DNA from: Lewinella sp. JB7
GTDB taxonomy: Bacteria > Bacteroidota > Bacteroidia > Chitinophagales > Saprospiraceae
DNA length: 64,000 nucleotides
Assembly: GCF_024297185.1 (NCBI RefSeq)
Contig: NZ_JANCTD010000005.1
Location: forward strand, 1-64,000
Direction: 5' to 3'
The notes under the pieces were generated by a model that searched no databases, was not told the origin of the DNA, and was given only the letters and a program-made list of their open reading frames with translations. Below are positions 32,381 through 42,110 of the stretch, in pieces. Both the position numbers and the translations under genes were made by a program. Numbering within the stretch: the stretch's first letter is position 1; every line of letters starts with the position of its first letter.

Positions 32381-34825
32381 ATGCGCAAACTTACCCTGGA
32401 CCTCCCCGTCCTCCTTCCCGAAATCCCCGACGAACGCGATCGTTGCGTCGAGCGACTGATCGCCGCCCTCCAAGCGGAACCCGCCGTCGAAGAGGCTCAC
32501 CTCAAAAACGGCGAACCCCCTCAGGTCTGTATTCACTACGACGCCGACCAGCTTGCCCTGGAGAAGGTAGAAGCCCTGGCCAAACGGGCCGGTGCCCGGA
32601 TTACCCGACGATACCGCCACTTACTACTCGACGTCACGGGCATCCGCCACCAACGCCACGCTCGTCAGCTCGGGGAGCGGATCGGAAAGGCGACCGGCAT
32701 CGTGGAGGCATCCGTTTCCGGAGCGGGCGTCGTGAGGGTGGAGTACGATAGCGAGGCCATCGACGAAGCGGCCGTCCGGGAAGCTATTGCCGAGACCGAT
32801 CTTATGATCACCGCCCCGGCCGACGATCACGCCGGTCACGACCACGGGCCCGGGGAGCACGGCGGCGGCGGCGGGCACGCTCACGACCACGGCGGCATCT
32901 TCGGCGAGAACACGGAACTGTATTTTGCCATTCTGAGCGGAGTATTCTGGCTGACGGGCTTGGTTCTAAGCTTCGTCGGTGGGGTAGGGGAAACCATACC
33001 CATCGTCCTCTTCGTGATCGCTATCCTACTGGGGGGGTACTTCATTCTGATTGAGGCTATCCAGACCGTCCGGCAGGGGAAATTTGAAATCGACTTCCTG
33101 ATGCTCGTAGCCGCCGCCGGAGCGTGCGCCCTGGGCGAATTTCAGGAAGCGGCGCTGCTGCTTTTCCTGTTCAGCATCGGCCACGCGCTGGAAAATTACG
33201 CCATGGGACGGGCGCGTAAGTCTATCGCCGCCCTATCCGACCTGGCACCGCCCACGGCACTGGTCAAACGCGACGGAGCCACCCGCGAGGTGGGGGTGGA
33301 GGAGCTCGTGGTGGGTGACGTCATCGTCGTCCGTCCGAATTCCAAGATCGCGGCTGACGGGGTTATTGTCGACGGTATTTCCGCCGTCGATCAGGCGCCG
33401 ATCACCGGGGAGAGCGTGCCGGTGGATAAGCGGCCGGTGGATGAGCCCGATAAGGAATACAACCTGGACACCCTTCCCGCCGAGCACCGCGCCTTTGCGG
33501 GTACCATAAACGGTAGTTCGCCGCTGGAGATCCGGGTGATGAAACTTGCCGGCGACAGTACGCTGAGCCGGCTGGTCACCCTGGTGAAGGAGGCCGAAAC
33601 CCAGCAGTCGCCCACGCAGCAGCTGACGGATAAATTCGAACGCTACTTCGTGCCGGCCGTGATTGGGTTGGTCTTCCTCTTGCTATTCGCCTTTTTGGTG
33701 CTCGACGAGCCGTTCTCGGCCAGCTTCTACCGCGCCATGGCCGTTTTGGTCGCCGCTTCGCCGTGCGCTCTGGCCATCTCGACTCCCTCCGCCGTACTGG
33801 CCGGCGTGGCGCGTGCCGCCCGTCAGGGCGTCTTGATCAAGGGTGGACGGCCCCTGGAAGACCTGGGCGGCATCACCGCCCTGGCCTTCGACAAGACGGG
33901 TACCCTGACCGAGGGCCGACCCCGGCTGACCGAGGTGATTCCCGCGGCGGGCGTCTCCGAAACCGAACTGCTCACCACCGCCGTGGCCGTGGAGGAACTC
34001 AGCGACCATCCGCTCGCCTCCGCCATCGTGGAGGGAGGTAAGGAACGACTGCAGGGCGCTGCCGTCCCGGAAGCGGATCAGCTCGAAGCACTGACCGCCC
34101 GCGGAATCAAAGCCGTCGTGGAGGGGCAGCAGGTACACATCGGCAATCGCCGGCTCTTCGAAGAACTGACCGGGACGAGTGTGCCGACGGAGATCGACGG
34201 GCACATGGCCGATCTGGAAACCAGGGGTAATACCGCTATGATCGTGTACCGGGCCGAAAAGTACCTCGGCGTCATTGCCGTCATGGACGTGGCCCGACCG
34301 GAAGCTAAGGCTACCCTGGCGGCGCTGAAGGAGGTGGGCATCCGAAAGATGGTTATGCTCACCGGCGACCATCAGAAGGTGGCCGACGCGGTGGCCGCGG
34401 AGATCGGCATCACCGATCCACTGGGGAGCCTGTTGCCGGAAGACAAAGTGGCCGCCATCGAGCGACTGCGGGCCGAAGAAGGTATGGTCGCCATGATCGG
34501 GGACGGGGTAAACGATGCCCCGGCTATGGCGAAATCCACGGTGGGCATTGCCATGGGTGCCGCCGGCTCCGACGTCGCCCTGGAAACCGCCGACGTAGCC
34601 CTGATGGCCGACCGCCTGGATAATCTGCCCTTTGCCATCGGTCTGAGCCGCAAGGCCAAATCGATCATTAAGCAGAACCTGATTATGAGCCTGGGTATGG
34701 TAGCCATTCTTATACCGTTGACGCTACTGGGCATCGCGGAGATCGGGCCGGCGGTCATCGCCCACGAGGGGTCGACGCTGATCGTGGTGGGTAACGCGCT
34801 GCGGCTGCTGGGCTACCGGGAATGA
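32381..34825 (+). CDS. P1B-4-type metal ATPase with Cys-less HMA domains
   Basis: The 814-residue protein is a heavy-metal P-type ATPase. Two HMA-like folds occupy the N-terminus (~18-75 and ~80-138), but the CxxC of the second is replaced by H90-Q-R-H93 (TGIRHQRHARQ) and the first has only single cysteines. A His/Gly-rich linker follows (HAGHDHGPGEHGGGGGHAHDH, ~150-170). The transport motif in the membrane is S460-P-C462 and the last helix region has HEGSTLIVVGNALRLL, both marks of subclass P1B-4 (Co, Zn, Fe, Cd). The phosphorylated residue is Asp504 in DKTGT. It pumps metal out of the cytoplasm and completes the plus-strand operon with CzcA-CzcB. Confidence 0.93.
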   Translation: MRKLTLDLPVLLPEIPDERDRCVERLIAALQAEPAVEEAHLKNGEPPQVCIHYDADQLALEKVEALAKRAGARITRRYRHLLLDVTGIRHQRHARQLGERIGKATGIVEASVSGAGVVRVEYDSEAIDEAAVREAIAETDLMITAPADDHAGHDHGPGEHGGGGGHAHDHGGIFGENTELYFAILSGVFWLTGLVLSFVGGVGETIPIVLFVIAILLGGYFILIEAIQTVRQGKFEIDFLMLVAAAGACALGEFQEAALLLFLFSIGHALENYAMGRARKSIAALSDLAPPTALVKRDGATREVGVEELVVGDVIVVRPNSKIAADGVIVDGISAVDQAPITGESVPVDKRPVDEPDKEYNLDTLPAEHRAFAGTINGSSPLEIRVMKLAGDSTLSRLVTLVKEAETQQSPTQQLTDKFERYFVPAVIGLVFLLLFAFLVLDEPFSASFYRAMAVLVAASPCALAISTPSAVLAGVARAARQGVLIKGGRPLEDLGGITALAFDKTGTLTEGRPRLTEVIPAAGVSETELLTTAVAVEELSDHPLASAIVEGGKERLQGAAVPEADQLEALTARGIKAVVEGQQVHIGNRRLFEELTGTSVPTEIDGHMADLETRGNTAMIVYRAEKYLGVIAVMDVARPEAKATLAALKEVGIRKMVMLTGDHQKVADAVAAEIGITDPLGSLLPEDKVAAIERLRAEEGMVAMIGDGVNDAPAMAKSTVGIAMGAAGSDVALETADVALMADRLDNLPFAIGLSRKAKSIIKQNLIMSLGMVAILIPLTLLGIAEIGPAVIAHEGSTLIVVGNALRLLGYRE

Positions 34826-34829
34826 GTGA

Positions 34830-35768
34830 CTACACCGCCTTCTGGTATCCCTCCATGACCATGGGCTCGCCGATGCTGAAGCCACCGTCGACGTCGTAGC
34901 TGAGGCCGTTGCAGTATTCGGCTTCGTCGCTGGCGAGGTAGCGGACCATGCTGGCAATTTCGGAGGGGTGGCCGACGCGGCGGGCGGGCAGGAACTTGCG
35001 GTCGGTATCCGTAGCTTTTTCCGGGTGTTCGTCGTTCATGGGCGTGGCGATCTCTCCGGGGCGTACGCCGTTGATGGTGATGTTGGTGCCGGCCAGAGCG
35101 AAAGCGGCACACTTGATGAAGCCACCGAGGGCGTGCTTCGTCATGGTGTAGACGGTATCCAGGGGGCTGGCCGCGTGCTCGTGTACGCTGGAAATGACCA
35201 CGATGCGGCCCGGCGTCTTGCGGGGACTGCTGATTTCACCGGTCACCACCTTGCGGGCCATGTGCGCGATGTCGTCGAAGGTAGAGGTATTGCCGTCCGG
35301 ATCCATCCCGAGCATGTACCGGGTGGCGCGCTGAATGGCCAGTACGGCACCGAAAGTATTGATGCGGAACAGGTGGTCGAGATCGGAAAGCTCCAGTTCC
35401 GGAAAGCGTTTCATGGTCATAGCCCCGGCGTTGTTGACGAAAATATCGATGCCGCCGAGGTCCTTTACCATGGCATCCACGGCCGGCAGGGCGTTTTCGG
35501 GCATGCTGAGGTCCATGTGGTGGACGTACGCTTTACGGCCAAGCCGACGAATGGCTTCCGCGGTTACGTCCGCGTCCTCCCGGTGATGGGCGTAGGTAAA
35601 GGCCACGTCGCAGCCATCCTTCGCCAGCGCCAGGGCGGTGTAGCGGCCGATGCCGGTGTCGCCGCCGGTCACGATGGCTTTGCGGATACGACCGGGATCG
35701 GCCTGGCGGGCACCGGGCGGGGTGATGGATTCGAGGAGTTCGTCGACGGAAGTTATTTCGCTCTTCAT
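34830..35768 (-). CDS. SDR family oxidoreductase (glucose-dehydrogenase-like)
   Basis: The 312-residue protein has an N-terminal extension (~1-28, PPGARQADPGRI) and a classical SDR domain with TGGDTGIGRYTAL (~33-45), NNAGAMTMK, catalytic Ser in VVISSVHEHAA and YTMTK (Tyr near 197). The extension and a longer loop (~130-160) resemble the YhdF/YhxC group. It is last on the minus strand of the metal island, convergent with the P1B-4 ATPase gene with a 4-bp gap. A link to metal stress is only positional. Confidence 0.9.
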   Translation of the reverse strand: MKSEITSVDELLESITPPGARQADPGRIRKAIVTGGDTGIGRYTALALAKDGCDVAFTYAHHREDADVTAEAIRRLGRKAYVHHMDLSMPENALPAVDAMVKDLGGIDIFVNNAGAMTMKRFPELELSDLDHLFRINTFGAVLAIQRATRYMLGMDPDGNTSTFDDIAHMARKVVTGEISSPRKTPGRIVVISSVHEHAASPLDTVYTMTKHALGGFIKCAAFALAGTNITINGVRPGEIATPMNDEHPEKATDTDRKFLPARRVGHPSEIASMVRYLASDEAEYCNGLSYDVDGGFSIGEPMVMEGYQKAV

Positions 35769-35848
35769 GGGTAGGTAGTTTACATGCTGTTCGGAGATTA
35801 GAAGAGCAAGGGAGCGGAATAGGTTCTGTCGGTGCTAACCCCGGAATG

Positions 35849-36070
35849 TCAGGCGCGTTCCAGGGGTTGGGCACTAAAGCCGGCCTCGCTCACCGTACGG
35901 CTGACCTCGGCGGGGGTAACGGAATCTTCAACCTCGACGGTCAGGATGCGATCGTCGCTTTGCAGGTCGACCTTCCAGCTCTTGATGGAGTCGTGGCCGT
36001 CGAGGGAGGGGGTTACGCCGCGGACGCAGCCGCCGCAGTTGATGTTGGTTTTGAATTGGAGGGTTTTCAT
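35849..36070 (-). CDS. HMA-domain copper chaperone (CopZ-like)
   Basis: The 73-residue protein is a single ferredoxin-like HMA domain with the metal-binding C12-G-G-C15 (TNINCGGCVRG) and the expected beta-alpha-beta pattern. It lies 31 bp after the copA gene on the same strand. It would carry Cu(I) in the cytoplasm and hand it to the ATPases. Confidence 0.9.
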   Translation of the reverse strand: MKTLQFKTNINCGGCVRGVTPSLDGHDSIKSWKVDLQSDDRILTVEVEDSVTPAEVSRTVSEAGFSAQPLERA

Positions 36071-36101
36071 GGGGAGGGGATTGGAGGGTTAAATGAGGGG
36101 G

Positions 36102-38342
36102 TTAGAGCTTCTTGGACTTTAGTCTCAGGCTATTGGCAACCACGGACACGGAACTGAAGGCCATGGCGGCTCCGGCGATCATGGGATCCAGGAGGAAGCC
36201 GTTGATGGGGTAGAGGAGGCCGGCGGCAATGGGGATGCCGATGAGGTTGTAAATAAACGCCCAGAAGAGGTTCTGGCGGATCCCGCGGACGGTCTGCCTG
36301 GAGAGTTCCAGGGCGCGGGGGATGGCCCGTAAATCCGAGGTGATGAGGGTCATCTTCGCGACGTCCATCGCGATATCGGAGCCGTGGCCCATAGCGATAC
36401 TGACGTCAGCGGTGGCGAGGGCGTGAGAATCGTTGATGCCATCTCCGACCATGGCCACGACTTTATCTGCCTCTTGTAGTTCCCGGACGAATGCAGCCTT
36501 GTCAGCGGGCAATACCTCGGCGCGGTACTCGGTAAGTCCAACCTGGCGGGCGACGGCGGCGGCCGTTTGTTCGTTATCGCCGGTAAGCATGTAGACGTCG
36601 ATGCCGCGATCCTGCAGTTCCCGGATGGCGCGGGCGGAGGAGTCCTTAACGGGGTCGGAGATGGCCACCAGTCCCATCGCCCGCTCGTCGCGCGCCACGA
36701 AAATGACGGTGTTGGCCCGTTGGCGAAGCTCGTTTGCCTGTTGTTGCAAATTGGCGCCGAGGATGATGTTTCGCTCATGCATAAGCCGTTCGTTGCCGGC
36801 GAAAAAAGTCGCGGACTCGTAGGTGAAGCGGATGCCGCGGCCGGTCAAACTCTCGAAGTCAGTCGCTTTCCCGGGATGTATCCCTTTCTCCCGCAGCCAG
36901 TCGACGAGGGCGCTGGCCAGGGGATGCTCGGACTGGGATTCGCCGGCGAGCAGCGCTGCTTTCAGGGATTCGATGGCTCCCGCGTCCCCGCCCGTCTCCC
37001 AGAATTCCGCCGTAACGCTGGGTTTACCCCGGGTGATGGTGCCGGTCTTGTCGAGTACGACGGCAGTAACCCGGTGGCCCAGTTCGAGGCTCTCGGCGTC
37101 CTTGATGAGGATGTTATTTTCCGCCCCCTTACCGATGCCGACCATGATGGCGGTGGGCGTAGCCAGGCCCAGGGCGCAGGGGCAGGCGATAACGAGTACG
37201 GCTACGGAGGCCAGCAGGGCGTGGGAAAATGCGTCGTCCCCGCCCAGGATCATCCAGGCAATGAAGGTCACGATGGCAATACCGATCACGACCGGCACGA
37301 AAATGCCGGCGATCTTGTCCACCAGTTTCTGGACCGGAGCCCGACTGCCCTGTGCCTCCCGCACCTGACGGATGATGGAGGCCAGCAAGGTGGTGCCACC
37401 GACCTTTTCGGCTGTAAAGCGGAAACTTCCCCGTTGGTTGACGGTGCCGGCGAAGACCGCCTCGCCATCCGTTTTCCGCACGGGGACGGGCTCTCCGGTG
37501 ATCATGCTCTCGTCGACAAAACTGTCGCCCTCGGTGACCCTTCCGTCGACCGGTATCTTCTCGCCGGGGCGAACGATGAGGGTTTGTCCGACCTGCACCT
37601 CGGCGACGGGCAACTCCACCTCCTCTCCGTCGACGAGTGCCCGTACGGTTTTGGGTTGTAGCCCGATGAGCTTCTTAATGGCCGAGGAGGTATTTGATTT
37701 GGCACGTTCCTCCAGCAGCTTACCGAGGGAAATAAACACGATGATGACGGTGGCCGCTTCGTAATAAACATGGGGCGCCAGACCACGCGCGAGCCAGAAT
37801 TCCGGGTAGATCGTGTTGAATACGCTGAAGAGGAAGGCGATGCCGGTGCTGAGGGCGACCAGGGTATCCATATTTGCGGAACCGTGCCGCGCCTGCCGGT
37901 ACGCACCGAGGTAGAAGTGCCGCCCGAACCAAAAGAGCACGACGGCGGCCAGCGGCAGGGAGATCCACCTTCCAGCCTGCCATTCCATAAAGAACATGCC
38001 GATGATGAAGACGGGGAGCGTAAAAACGAACGCCCACAGGGTCCGGCGTTTGATCGTGCGGTAGTAGGCTTCCTGTGCTTCTTCCTGCTCGGCTTCGGGA
38101 TCGTCGGCGTCGATAAGCAGATCGTATCCGACCGCCTGCAGGGCCTGGCGCAGTTCCCGCGCGGAGATCTGGTCGGGGTCGAAGTCGACCAGTGCCGTTG
38201 CGTTGGCGTAATTGACGTTGGCGTTCCGGACTCCGGGCACCTTGCTCAGGATGCTTTGGACACTGGAGGCACAACCGGCGCAGCTCATGCCGGTAACGGG
38301 GAAAGTAGCGGGGCGGGTTTGCGTTAACGTGCTCATACTCAA
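36102..38342 (-). CDS. copA: Cu(I)-translocating P1B-1 ATPase (CopA type)
   Basis: The 746-residue protein has one intact N-terminal HMA domain (GMSCAGCAS, Cys21 and Cys24), eight membrane helices, the P1B-1 transport motif CPC ([15 protein letters not shown]), the phosphorylation motif DKTGTITRG, and C-terminal [11 protein letters not shown] and [15 protein letters not shown] motifs that complete the Cu(I) sites. It exports Cu(I) or Ag(I) from the cytoplasm. An internal Met three codons in gives a second possible start. It forms a tight group with the chaperone gene downstream and the CopB-type ATPase upstream. Confidence 0.95.
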   Translation of the reverse strand: MSMSTLTQTRPATFPVTGMSCAGCASSVQSILSKVPGVRNANVNYANATALVDFDPDQISARELRQALQAVGYDLLIDADDPEAEQEEAQEAYYRTIKRRTLWAFVFTLPVFIIGMFFMEWQAGRWISLPLAAVVLFWFGRHFYLGAYRQARHGSANMDTLVALSTGIAFLFSVFNTIYPEFWLARGLAPHVYYEAATVIIVFISLGKLLEERAKSNTSSAIKKLIGLQPKTVRALVDGEEVELPVAEVQVGQTLIVRPGEKIPVDGRVTEGDSFVDESMITGEPVPVRKTDGEAVFAGTVNQRGSFRFTAEKVGGTTLLASIIRQVREAQGSRAPVQKLVDKIAGIFVPVVIGIAIVTFIAWMILGGDDAFSHALLASVAVLVIACPCALGLATPTAIMVGIGKGAENNILIKDAESLELGHRVTAVVLDKTGTITRGKPSVTAEFWETGGDAGAIESLKAALLAGESQSEHPLASALVDWLREKGIHPGKATDFESLTGRGIRFTYESATFFAGNERLMHERNIILGANLQQQANELRQRANTVIFVARDERAMGLVAISDPVKDSSARAIRELQDRGIDVYMLTGDNEQTAAAVARQVGLTEYRAEVLPADKAAFVRELQEADKVVAMVGDGINDSHALATADVSIAMGHGSDIAMDVAKMTLITSDLRAIPRALELSRQTVRGIRQNLFWAFIYNLIGIPIAAGLLYPINGFLLDPMIAGAAMAFSSVSVVANSLRLKSKKL

Positions 38343-38423
38343 TTAACAACCGGGGGCGAAAGCGGCCTTGCCACTTTTTGCTTTTAGTGGCTGTTTTGTG
38401 CTGTGACCCACTATAAAATGCGT

Positions 38424-40715
38424 TTAGCTACGCAGTTTGTTCTTCAGAAGCTGGGCATTGACGGCGCACACGACCGTACTCGCGCTCATGAGGGCGGCAC
38501 CGATCGCCGGACTGATCACCAGCCCCGGCACGAAACCCGTAGCCAGGGGTAGGGCGACAATGTTGTAGCCGGTGGCCCACCAGAGGTTCTGGACCATCTT
38601 GCGGTGGGTGGCCTTGCCGAAGAGAATGAGGTTGGCGATGTCGGTGGGGTCACTGTCGACCAGCACCACGTCGGCGGTCTCGGCGGCTACGTCGGTTCCC
38701 GAGCCGATGGCGATGCCCACGTCGGCCTGGGCGAGGGCGGGGGCATCGTTGACGCCGTCACCGGTCATGGCTACGAATTCTCCCCGCGACTGCAGCTCCC
38801 GGATCTTCGCCTGTTTCTCGTCGGGCAGCACTGCGGCCAGGTAGTCGTCCATGCCGAGTTCCCGGGCGACGGCGGCGGCCACGCGCTCATTGTCGCCGGT
38901 CAGGAGGGACGTTTTGATGCCATTCTCCTGCAGGGTTTTGATGGCGCCGGCGGAACTTTTGCGCACGCGGTCGGCGAAGGTGACATAGCCGGCCAGCGTA
39001 CCGTCGATCACGATAAATATCTTCGTTTCCACCGTCTCGTCTTCGGCGGCGGGAGGGGTGAGGCCGATCCGTTCCAGCATGGGGTAGCCGCCGGCCCGTA
39101 CCGGTTTGCCATTGACAACCCCCCGCACGCCGACCCCGGCTTCGTACGAGAATTCGCTGCTGGAGGGGATGGTAAGCCCGTCCTCCTGCGCGCGCCGCTG
39201 CAATCCCTTGGATATGTGGTGCTCAGAACTGCTCTCCACGGCCGTGGCGTAACGCAACAACTCCGTCTCGTCGTAAGCCGAATCCAGGGGCACTATGCTC
39301 GTCACCTCGTGGGAGCCCTCGGTGAGGGTACCGGTCTTATCGAAGACGATGGTGGTGATCTTGCGGGAATTCTCGAAGGCGGTCCGGTTGCGGATCAGCA
39401 GGCCGTGCTTGGCGGATTCACTGGTCGATATAGCGGCGACCAGGGGGATCGCCAGTCCCAGCGCGTGCGGGCAACAGATGACCATGACGGTGACCATCCG
39501 TTCGAGGGCGAAGGCGAGTTCGCTGCCCAGGAGTAGCCATACGGCCAGTGTGCCGAAGCCGCCGACCAGGGCAACGACGGTGAGCCACTTCGCCGCCCGG
39601 TCGGCCAGTTTTTGGGTCTGCGATTTTTGTCCCTGCGCTTCGCGTACCAGGTTCACCACCCGCGACAGGTAAGTGTCTTCACCGGTCCCCTTCACTTCGA
39701 CCCGGATCGAGCCGCTGCCGTTGATCGATCCGCCGATGACCTCCGCTCCCGTGGACTTGGTGACGGGTTTGCTCTCACCGGTAAGCATGCTCTCGTTGAG
39801 GTCGGTGGTGCCTTCGGTGATCACCCCATCGGCCGGCACCTTTTCGCCGGGTTTGATGAGGATGATGCTACCAGGCTTCAGTTCACTGACGTTCACCTTC
39901 ATGATGTGGTCGCCGTGGACGAGATTGGCCTCCGCCGGCATCAGTTCGGCCAGCGCTTCGAGCGCACGACTTGCTCCGAGGACCGACCGCATTTCGATCC
40001 AGTGGCCGAGCAGCATTACGTCGATGAGGGTCGCGAGCTCCCAGAAAAAGGTTTTTCCCTCCAGTCCAAAGACGACCGCGGAGCTGTACAGGTAGGCGGC
40101 CGAGATCGCCACCGCGATGAGGGTCATCATGCCGGCCGCGCCCTTGCCCAGCTCCTCGAGCAGTCCCTTCAGAAAGGGCCATCCGCCGAAGAAGTAGACG
40201 ATGCTGGACAGGGCGAACAGTACATACAGCTGACCGGGGAAATTCCACGAAATGCCCAGCCACCCCTGGATCATCGGAGCCAGGAGCAGGATGGGAAGGG
40301 TAAGGGCCAGCGATACCCAGAACCGCCGCTTGAAGTCTTCGATCATCATTCGGTGATGATCGTGGTGACCCGCGTGTCCGTCACCGGATCCTGCCGTACC
40401 GGCGTGACCCATCTTACTGTGATCCATACCCGCCATCCCCCCGTGGTGGTCGCGGCTGATGGCGGCTTCGTTCCCGTGCTCGGTCAGTTCGGCCAGGTGA
40501 TCGGCGGTGGCGTCGGCCTGTCTTTCGAGCCGGTAGTCGCCCGCTGACCGGATGGCCGTTTTAATCACCTCGTCAGGAATGTGGCGCGACATGGTCACCT
40601 CGGCCAGGTTACCGGTGATCCGTACCCGCTGCACACCGTCGAGGCGTTCCAGGGCCGCGCGGATCTCTTCGGCGGAGTTGTCGTCTAAACCTGTAATGGG
40701 GTAGCGGTGGGTCAT
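38424..40715 (-). CDS. copB: P1B-3-type copper ATPase (CopB type)
   Basis: The 763-residue protein has a degenerate HMA fold without CxxC (~1-65), then a Met/His-rich stretch (HHGGMAGMDHSKMGHAG and GHAGHHDHH, ~90-122). The membrane transport motif is CPH (VICCPHALGLAIPL), diagnostic of P1B-3 copper ATPases. DKTGTLTEG and the ATP-binding domain are complete. P1B-3 pumps export Cu(I)/Ag(I), and some Cu(II). Its Met/His motif MDHSKM is shared with the multicopper oxidase encoded upstream at 42111. Confidence 0.94.
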   Translation of the reverse strand: MTHRYPITGLDDNSAEEIRAALERLDGVQRVRITGNLAEVTMSRHIPDEVIKTAIRSAGDYRLERQADATADHLAELTEHGNEAAISRDHHGGMAGMDHSKMGHAGTAGSGDGHAGHHDHHRMMIEDFKRRFWVSLALTLPILLLAPMIQGWLGISWNFPGQLYVLFALSSIVYFFGGWPFLKGLLEELGKGAAGMMTLIAVAISAAYLYSSAVVFGLEGKTFFWELATLIDVMLLGHWIEMRSVLGASRALEALAELMPAEANLVHGDHIMKVNVSELKPGSIILIKPGEKVPADGVITEGTTDLNESMLTGESKPVTKSTGAEVIGGSINGSGSIRVEVKGTGEDTYLSRVVNLVREAQGQKSQTQKLADRAAKWLTVVALVGGFGTLAVWLLLGSELAFALERMVTVMVICCPHALGLAIPLVAAISTSESAKHGLLIRNRTAFENSRKITTIVFDKTGTLTEGSHEVTSIVPLDSAYDETELLRYATAVESSSEHHISKGLQRRAQEDGLTIPSSSEFSYEAGVGVRGVVNGKPVRAGGYPMLERIGLTPPAAEDETVETKIFIVIDGTLAGYVTFADRVRKSSAGAIKTLQENGIKTSLLTGDNERVAAAVARELGMDDYLAAVLPDEKQAKIRELQSRGEFVAMTGDGVNDAPALAQADVGIAIGSGTDVAAETADVVLVDSDPTDIANLILFGKATHRKMVQNLWWATGYNIVALPLATGFVPGLVISPAIGAALMSASTVVCAVNAQLLKNKLRS

Positions 40716-40726
40716 GATCGGCTTGT

Positions 40727-41323
40727 TTATTTTATCGTTGCGATGTGCAGAGCGATCTTCAGGGAATCCCAGGCGACGGTGATGGCCCCGTGGCCGTCGG
40801 CGCCGGGTTCCACGGCGTAGGTGAGCGACTCTACGGGCTGGTCGAGCCGTTCGGGGGTAACGTTTACGCGTACCCGGTCGAGAGATTCATCGTAGTCATC
40901 GGCCAGGTGCTGGTCGTAATTCTCGTTGAGGATGACCGTCCAGTTTTCCCTCCCCGGGATGGTGAAGAAGGCGTAGGTGCCGGCTTCCAGTTCGATATTG
41001 CCGACGCGAACGGGTTCACTGAAGTTAACGGCCGTGGCGTTGTGGGCGCCGGTCGACCAAACCTGATCGTAGGCCACCAGTCCGCCCCAAATCGTACGAC
41101 CGCGGACGCTGGGGGAAGAATATTCGATGTGCACGTGGGCATTTCCGATGTTGCCCATGGTTGTGGTGTGGGGACTCTTCGACTTGGGTTGCGGTCCTTC
41201 GGCGGCGGCGGACATTTCGTGTTGGTGGGCACTGTCTTCGGTGGTTGCCGTGTCGTCATTTTGGGCGGGGCCGCAGGAGCAGAGGAAGATAGAAAGGAGC
41301 AGTGTAAGGTGAGAAACTTGCAT
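40727..41323 (-). CDS. DUF2911 lipoprotein
   Basis: The 198-residue protein has a lipobox (FLCSC) and a DUF2911 domain: SPHTTTMGNIGNAHVHIEYSSPSVRGRTIWGG-type start (~50-82), WSTGAHNATAVNFSEPV, LEAGTYAFFTIPG and WTVILNENYDQH. Members are common exported proteins of Bacteroidota with no known activity. It starts 11 bp before the CopB gene on the same strand, so it is part of the copper operon. Confidence 0.88.
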   Translation of the reverse strand: MQVSHLTLLLSIFLCSCGPAQNDDTATTEDSAHQHEMSAAAEGPQPKSKSPHTTTMGNIGNAHVHIEYSSPSVRGRTIWGGLVAYDQVWSTGAHNATAVNFSEPVRVGNIELEAGTYAFFTIPGRENWTVILNENYDQHLADDYDESLDRVRVNVTPERLDQPVESLTYAVEPGADGHGAITVAWDSLKIALHIATIK

Positions 41324-41339
41324 ATGTGTGAGGATTTTA

Positions 41340-41371
41340 CTACAGCGGTCCGACGGCTATAGCCGTCGGAC
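41340..41371. repeat. Palindromic element, second copy of the czcA-czcB type
   Basis: gtccgacggcta and its exact complement form a 24-bp perfect palindrome (41348-41371). The left flank ctacagcg is the same as in the 40-bp palindrome at 30906, but the right flank is lost (cggggtgggg). It lies between the DUF2911 gene and the small gene at 41398. Confidence 0.9.
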
Positions 41372-41397
41372 GGGGTGGGGGGTGGGGTGAGTAATTA

Positions 41398-41529
41398 TTA
41401 GCTGAGATAGCGGGTGAGGGTGAGGAAGATAGCGGCGAGAATTAGGCCAACGATAACCGTGGTCGTCACGCCGTTGATGATCTTTTTGATTTTTCCCCGG
41501 GGGGCGTCGGTTTTGCAGCAGTCTTTCAT
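41398..41529 (-). CDS. 43-residue membrane protein with N-terminal Cys-Cys
   Basis: A short gene reads MKDCCKTDAPRGKIKKIIN, then one hydrophobic helix (GVTTTVIVGLILAAIFLTL) and the end TRYLS. It has a start, a stop and normal codon use, and lies 7 bp from the stop of the DUF2231 gene upstream on the same strand. The CC pair next to a basic patch on the cytoplasmic side is compatible with metal binding, but I know no family for it. Confidence 0.6.
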   Translation of the reverse strand: MKDCCKTDAPRGKIKKIINGVTTTVIVGLILAAIFLTLTRYLS

Positions 41530-41536
41530 GGTATGA

Positions 41537-42097
41537 TTAGTGGTTGGTTTCGGCATCCCCTTCGACGAAGTTGCCCTGAACGCCTACGCCGTGGATATAC
41601 ACGAGAGTGCCGCCGTAGTGACCCGTCATCGTGACCGCGTACGCCGTGCCCGCCAGGAGTAGTACGACGATCCACTCCAGCCAGCGGCGGTCGGGAAGGA
41701 GCCAGAGACTAAGGGCTTTGGCCACCAGGGCCGCTACGCTCAGCCACAGCGTCCAGTCGGCGTAGGTATCGTGGAGTCCGAGCACCTGCTGGGTGGCGGG
41801 ATTCAGGTTTTGGGTATGGGGGTGGGTGAGCGTTACCGCTAGGATTGCTCCCGCGACCCCGCCCGCCAGTGCCGCCAATGTCACCCAGCCGAGGGGTTTG
41901 GACCACCCGAAGAAGGATGCTACCTGAGTAAGGAGGGCCAGCGGCAGCAGTACCACGGGCAGGTGAACGACAATGGGGTGAAGATTGGCGAAGTCCGAAA
42001 AGGCGGCGTGCACTACCGTAGATTCCTGCAGCTGCTGAGCTAGCAGGAGCAGGGGGGTGAAAAAGAGAGCGAGGGTGACGGTGAGTGTTCTGAGCAT
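41537..42097 (-). CDS. DUF2231 membrane protein
   Basis: I start it at ATG 42097 (MLRTLTVTLALFFTPLLLLAQQ, a signal peptide), not at the earlier in-frame Met which would overlap the multicopper oxidase gene. The 186-residue protein then has four helices. The DUF2231 marks are LHPIVVHLPVVLLPLALL (His residues on the first helix) and the C-terminal TGHYGGTLVYIHGVGV. The conserved His residues suggest heme or metal binding in the membrane. It follows the multicopper oxidase gene by 13 bp. Confidence 0.85.
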   Translation of the reverse strand: MLRTLTVTLALFFTPLLLLAQQLQESTVVHAAFSDFANLHPIVVHLPVVLLPLALLTQVASFFGWSKPLGWVTLAALAGGVAGAILAVTLTHPHTQNLNPATQQVLGLHDTYADWTLWLSVAALVAKALSLWLLPDRRWLEWIVVLLLAGTAYAVTMTGHYGGTLVYIHGVGVQGNFVEGDAETNH

Positions 42098-42110
42098 GAT
42101 TATGCCGTAA

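Noticed and set aside
36567-37661. 364-codon plus-strand open frame
   Set aside because: Antisense to the copA gene, which has all P-type ATPase motifs.
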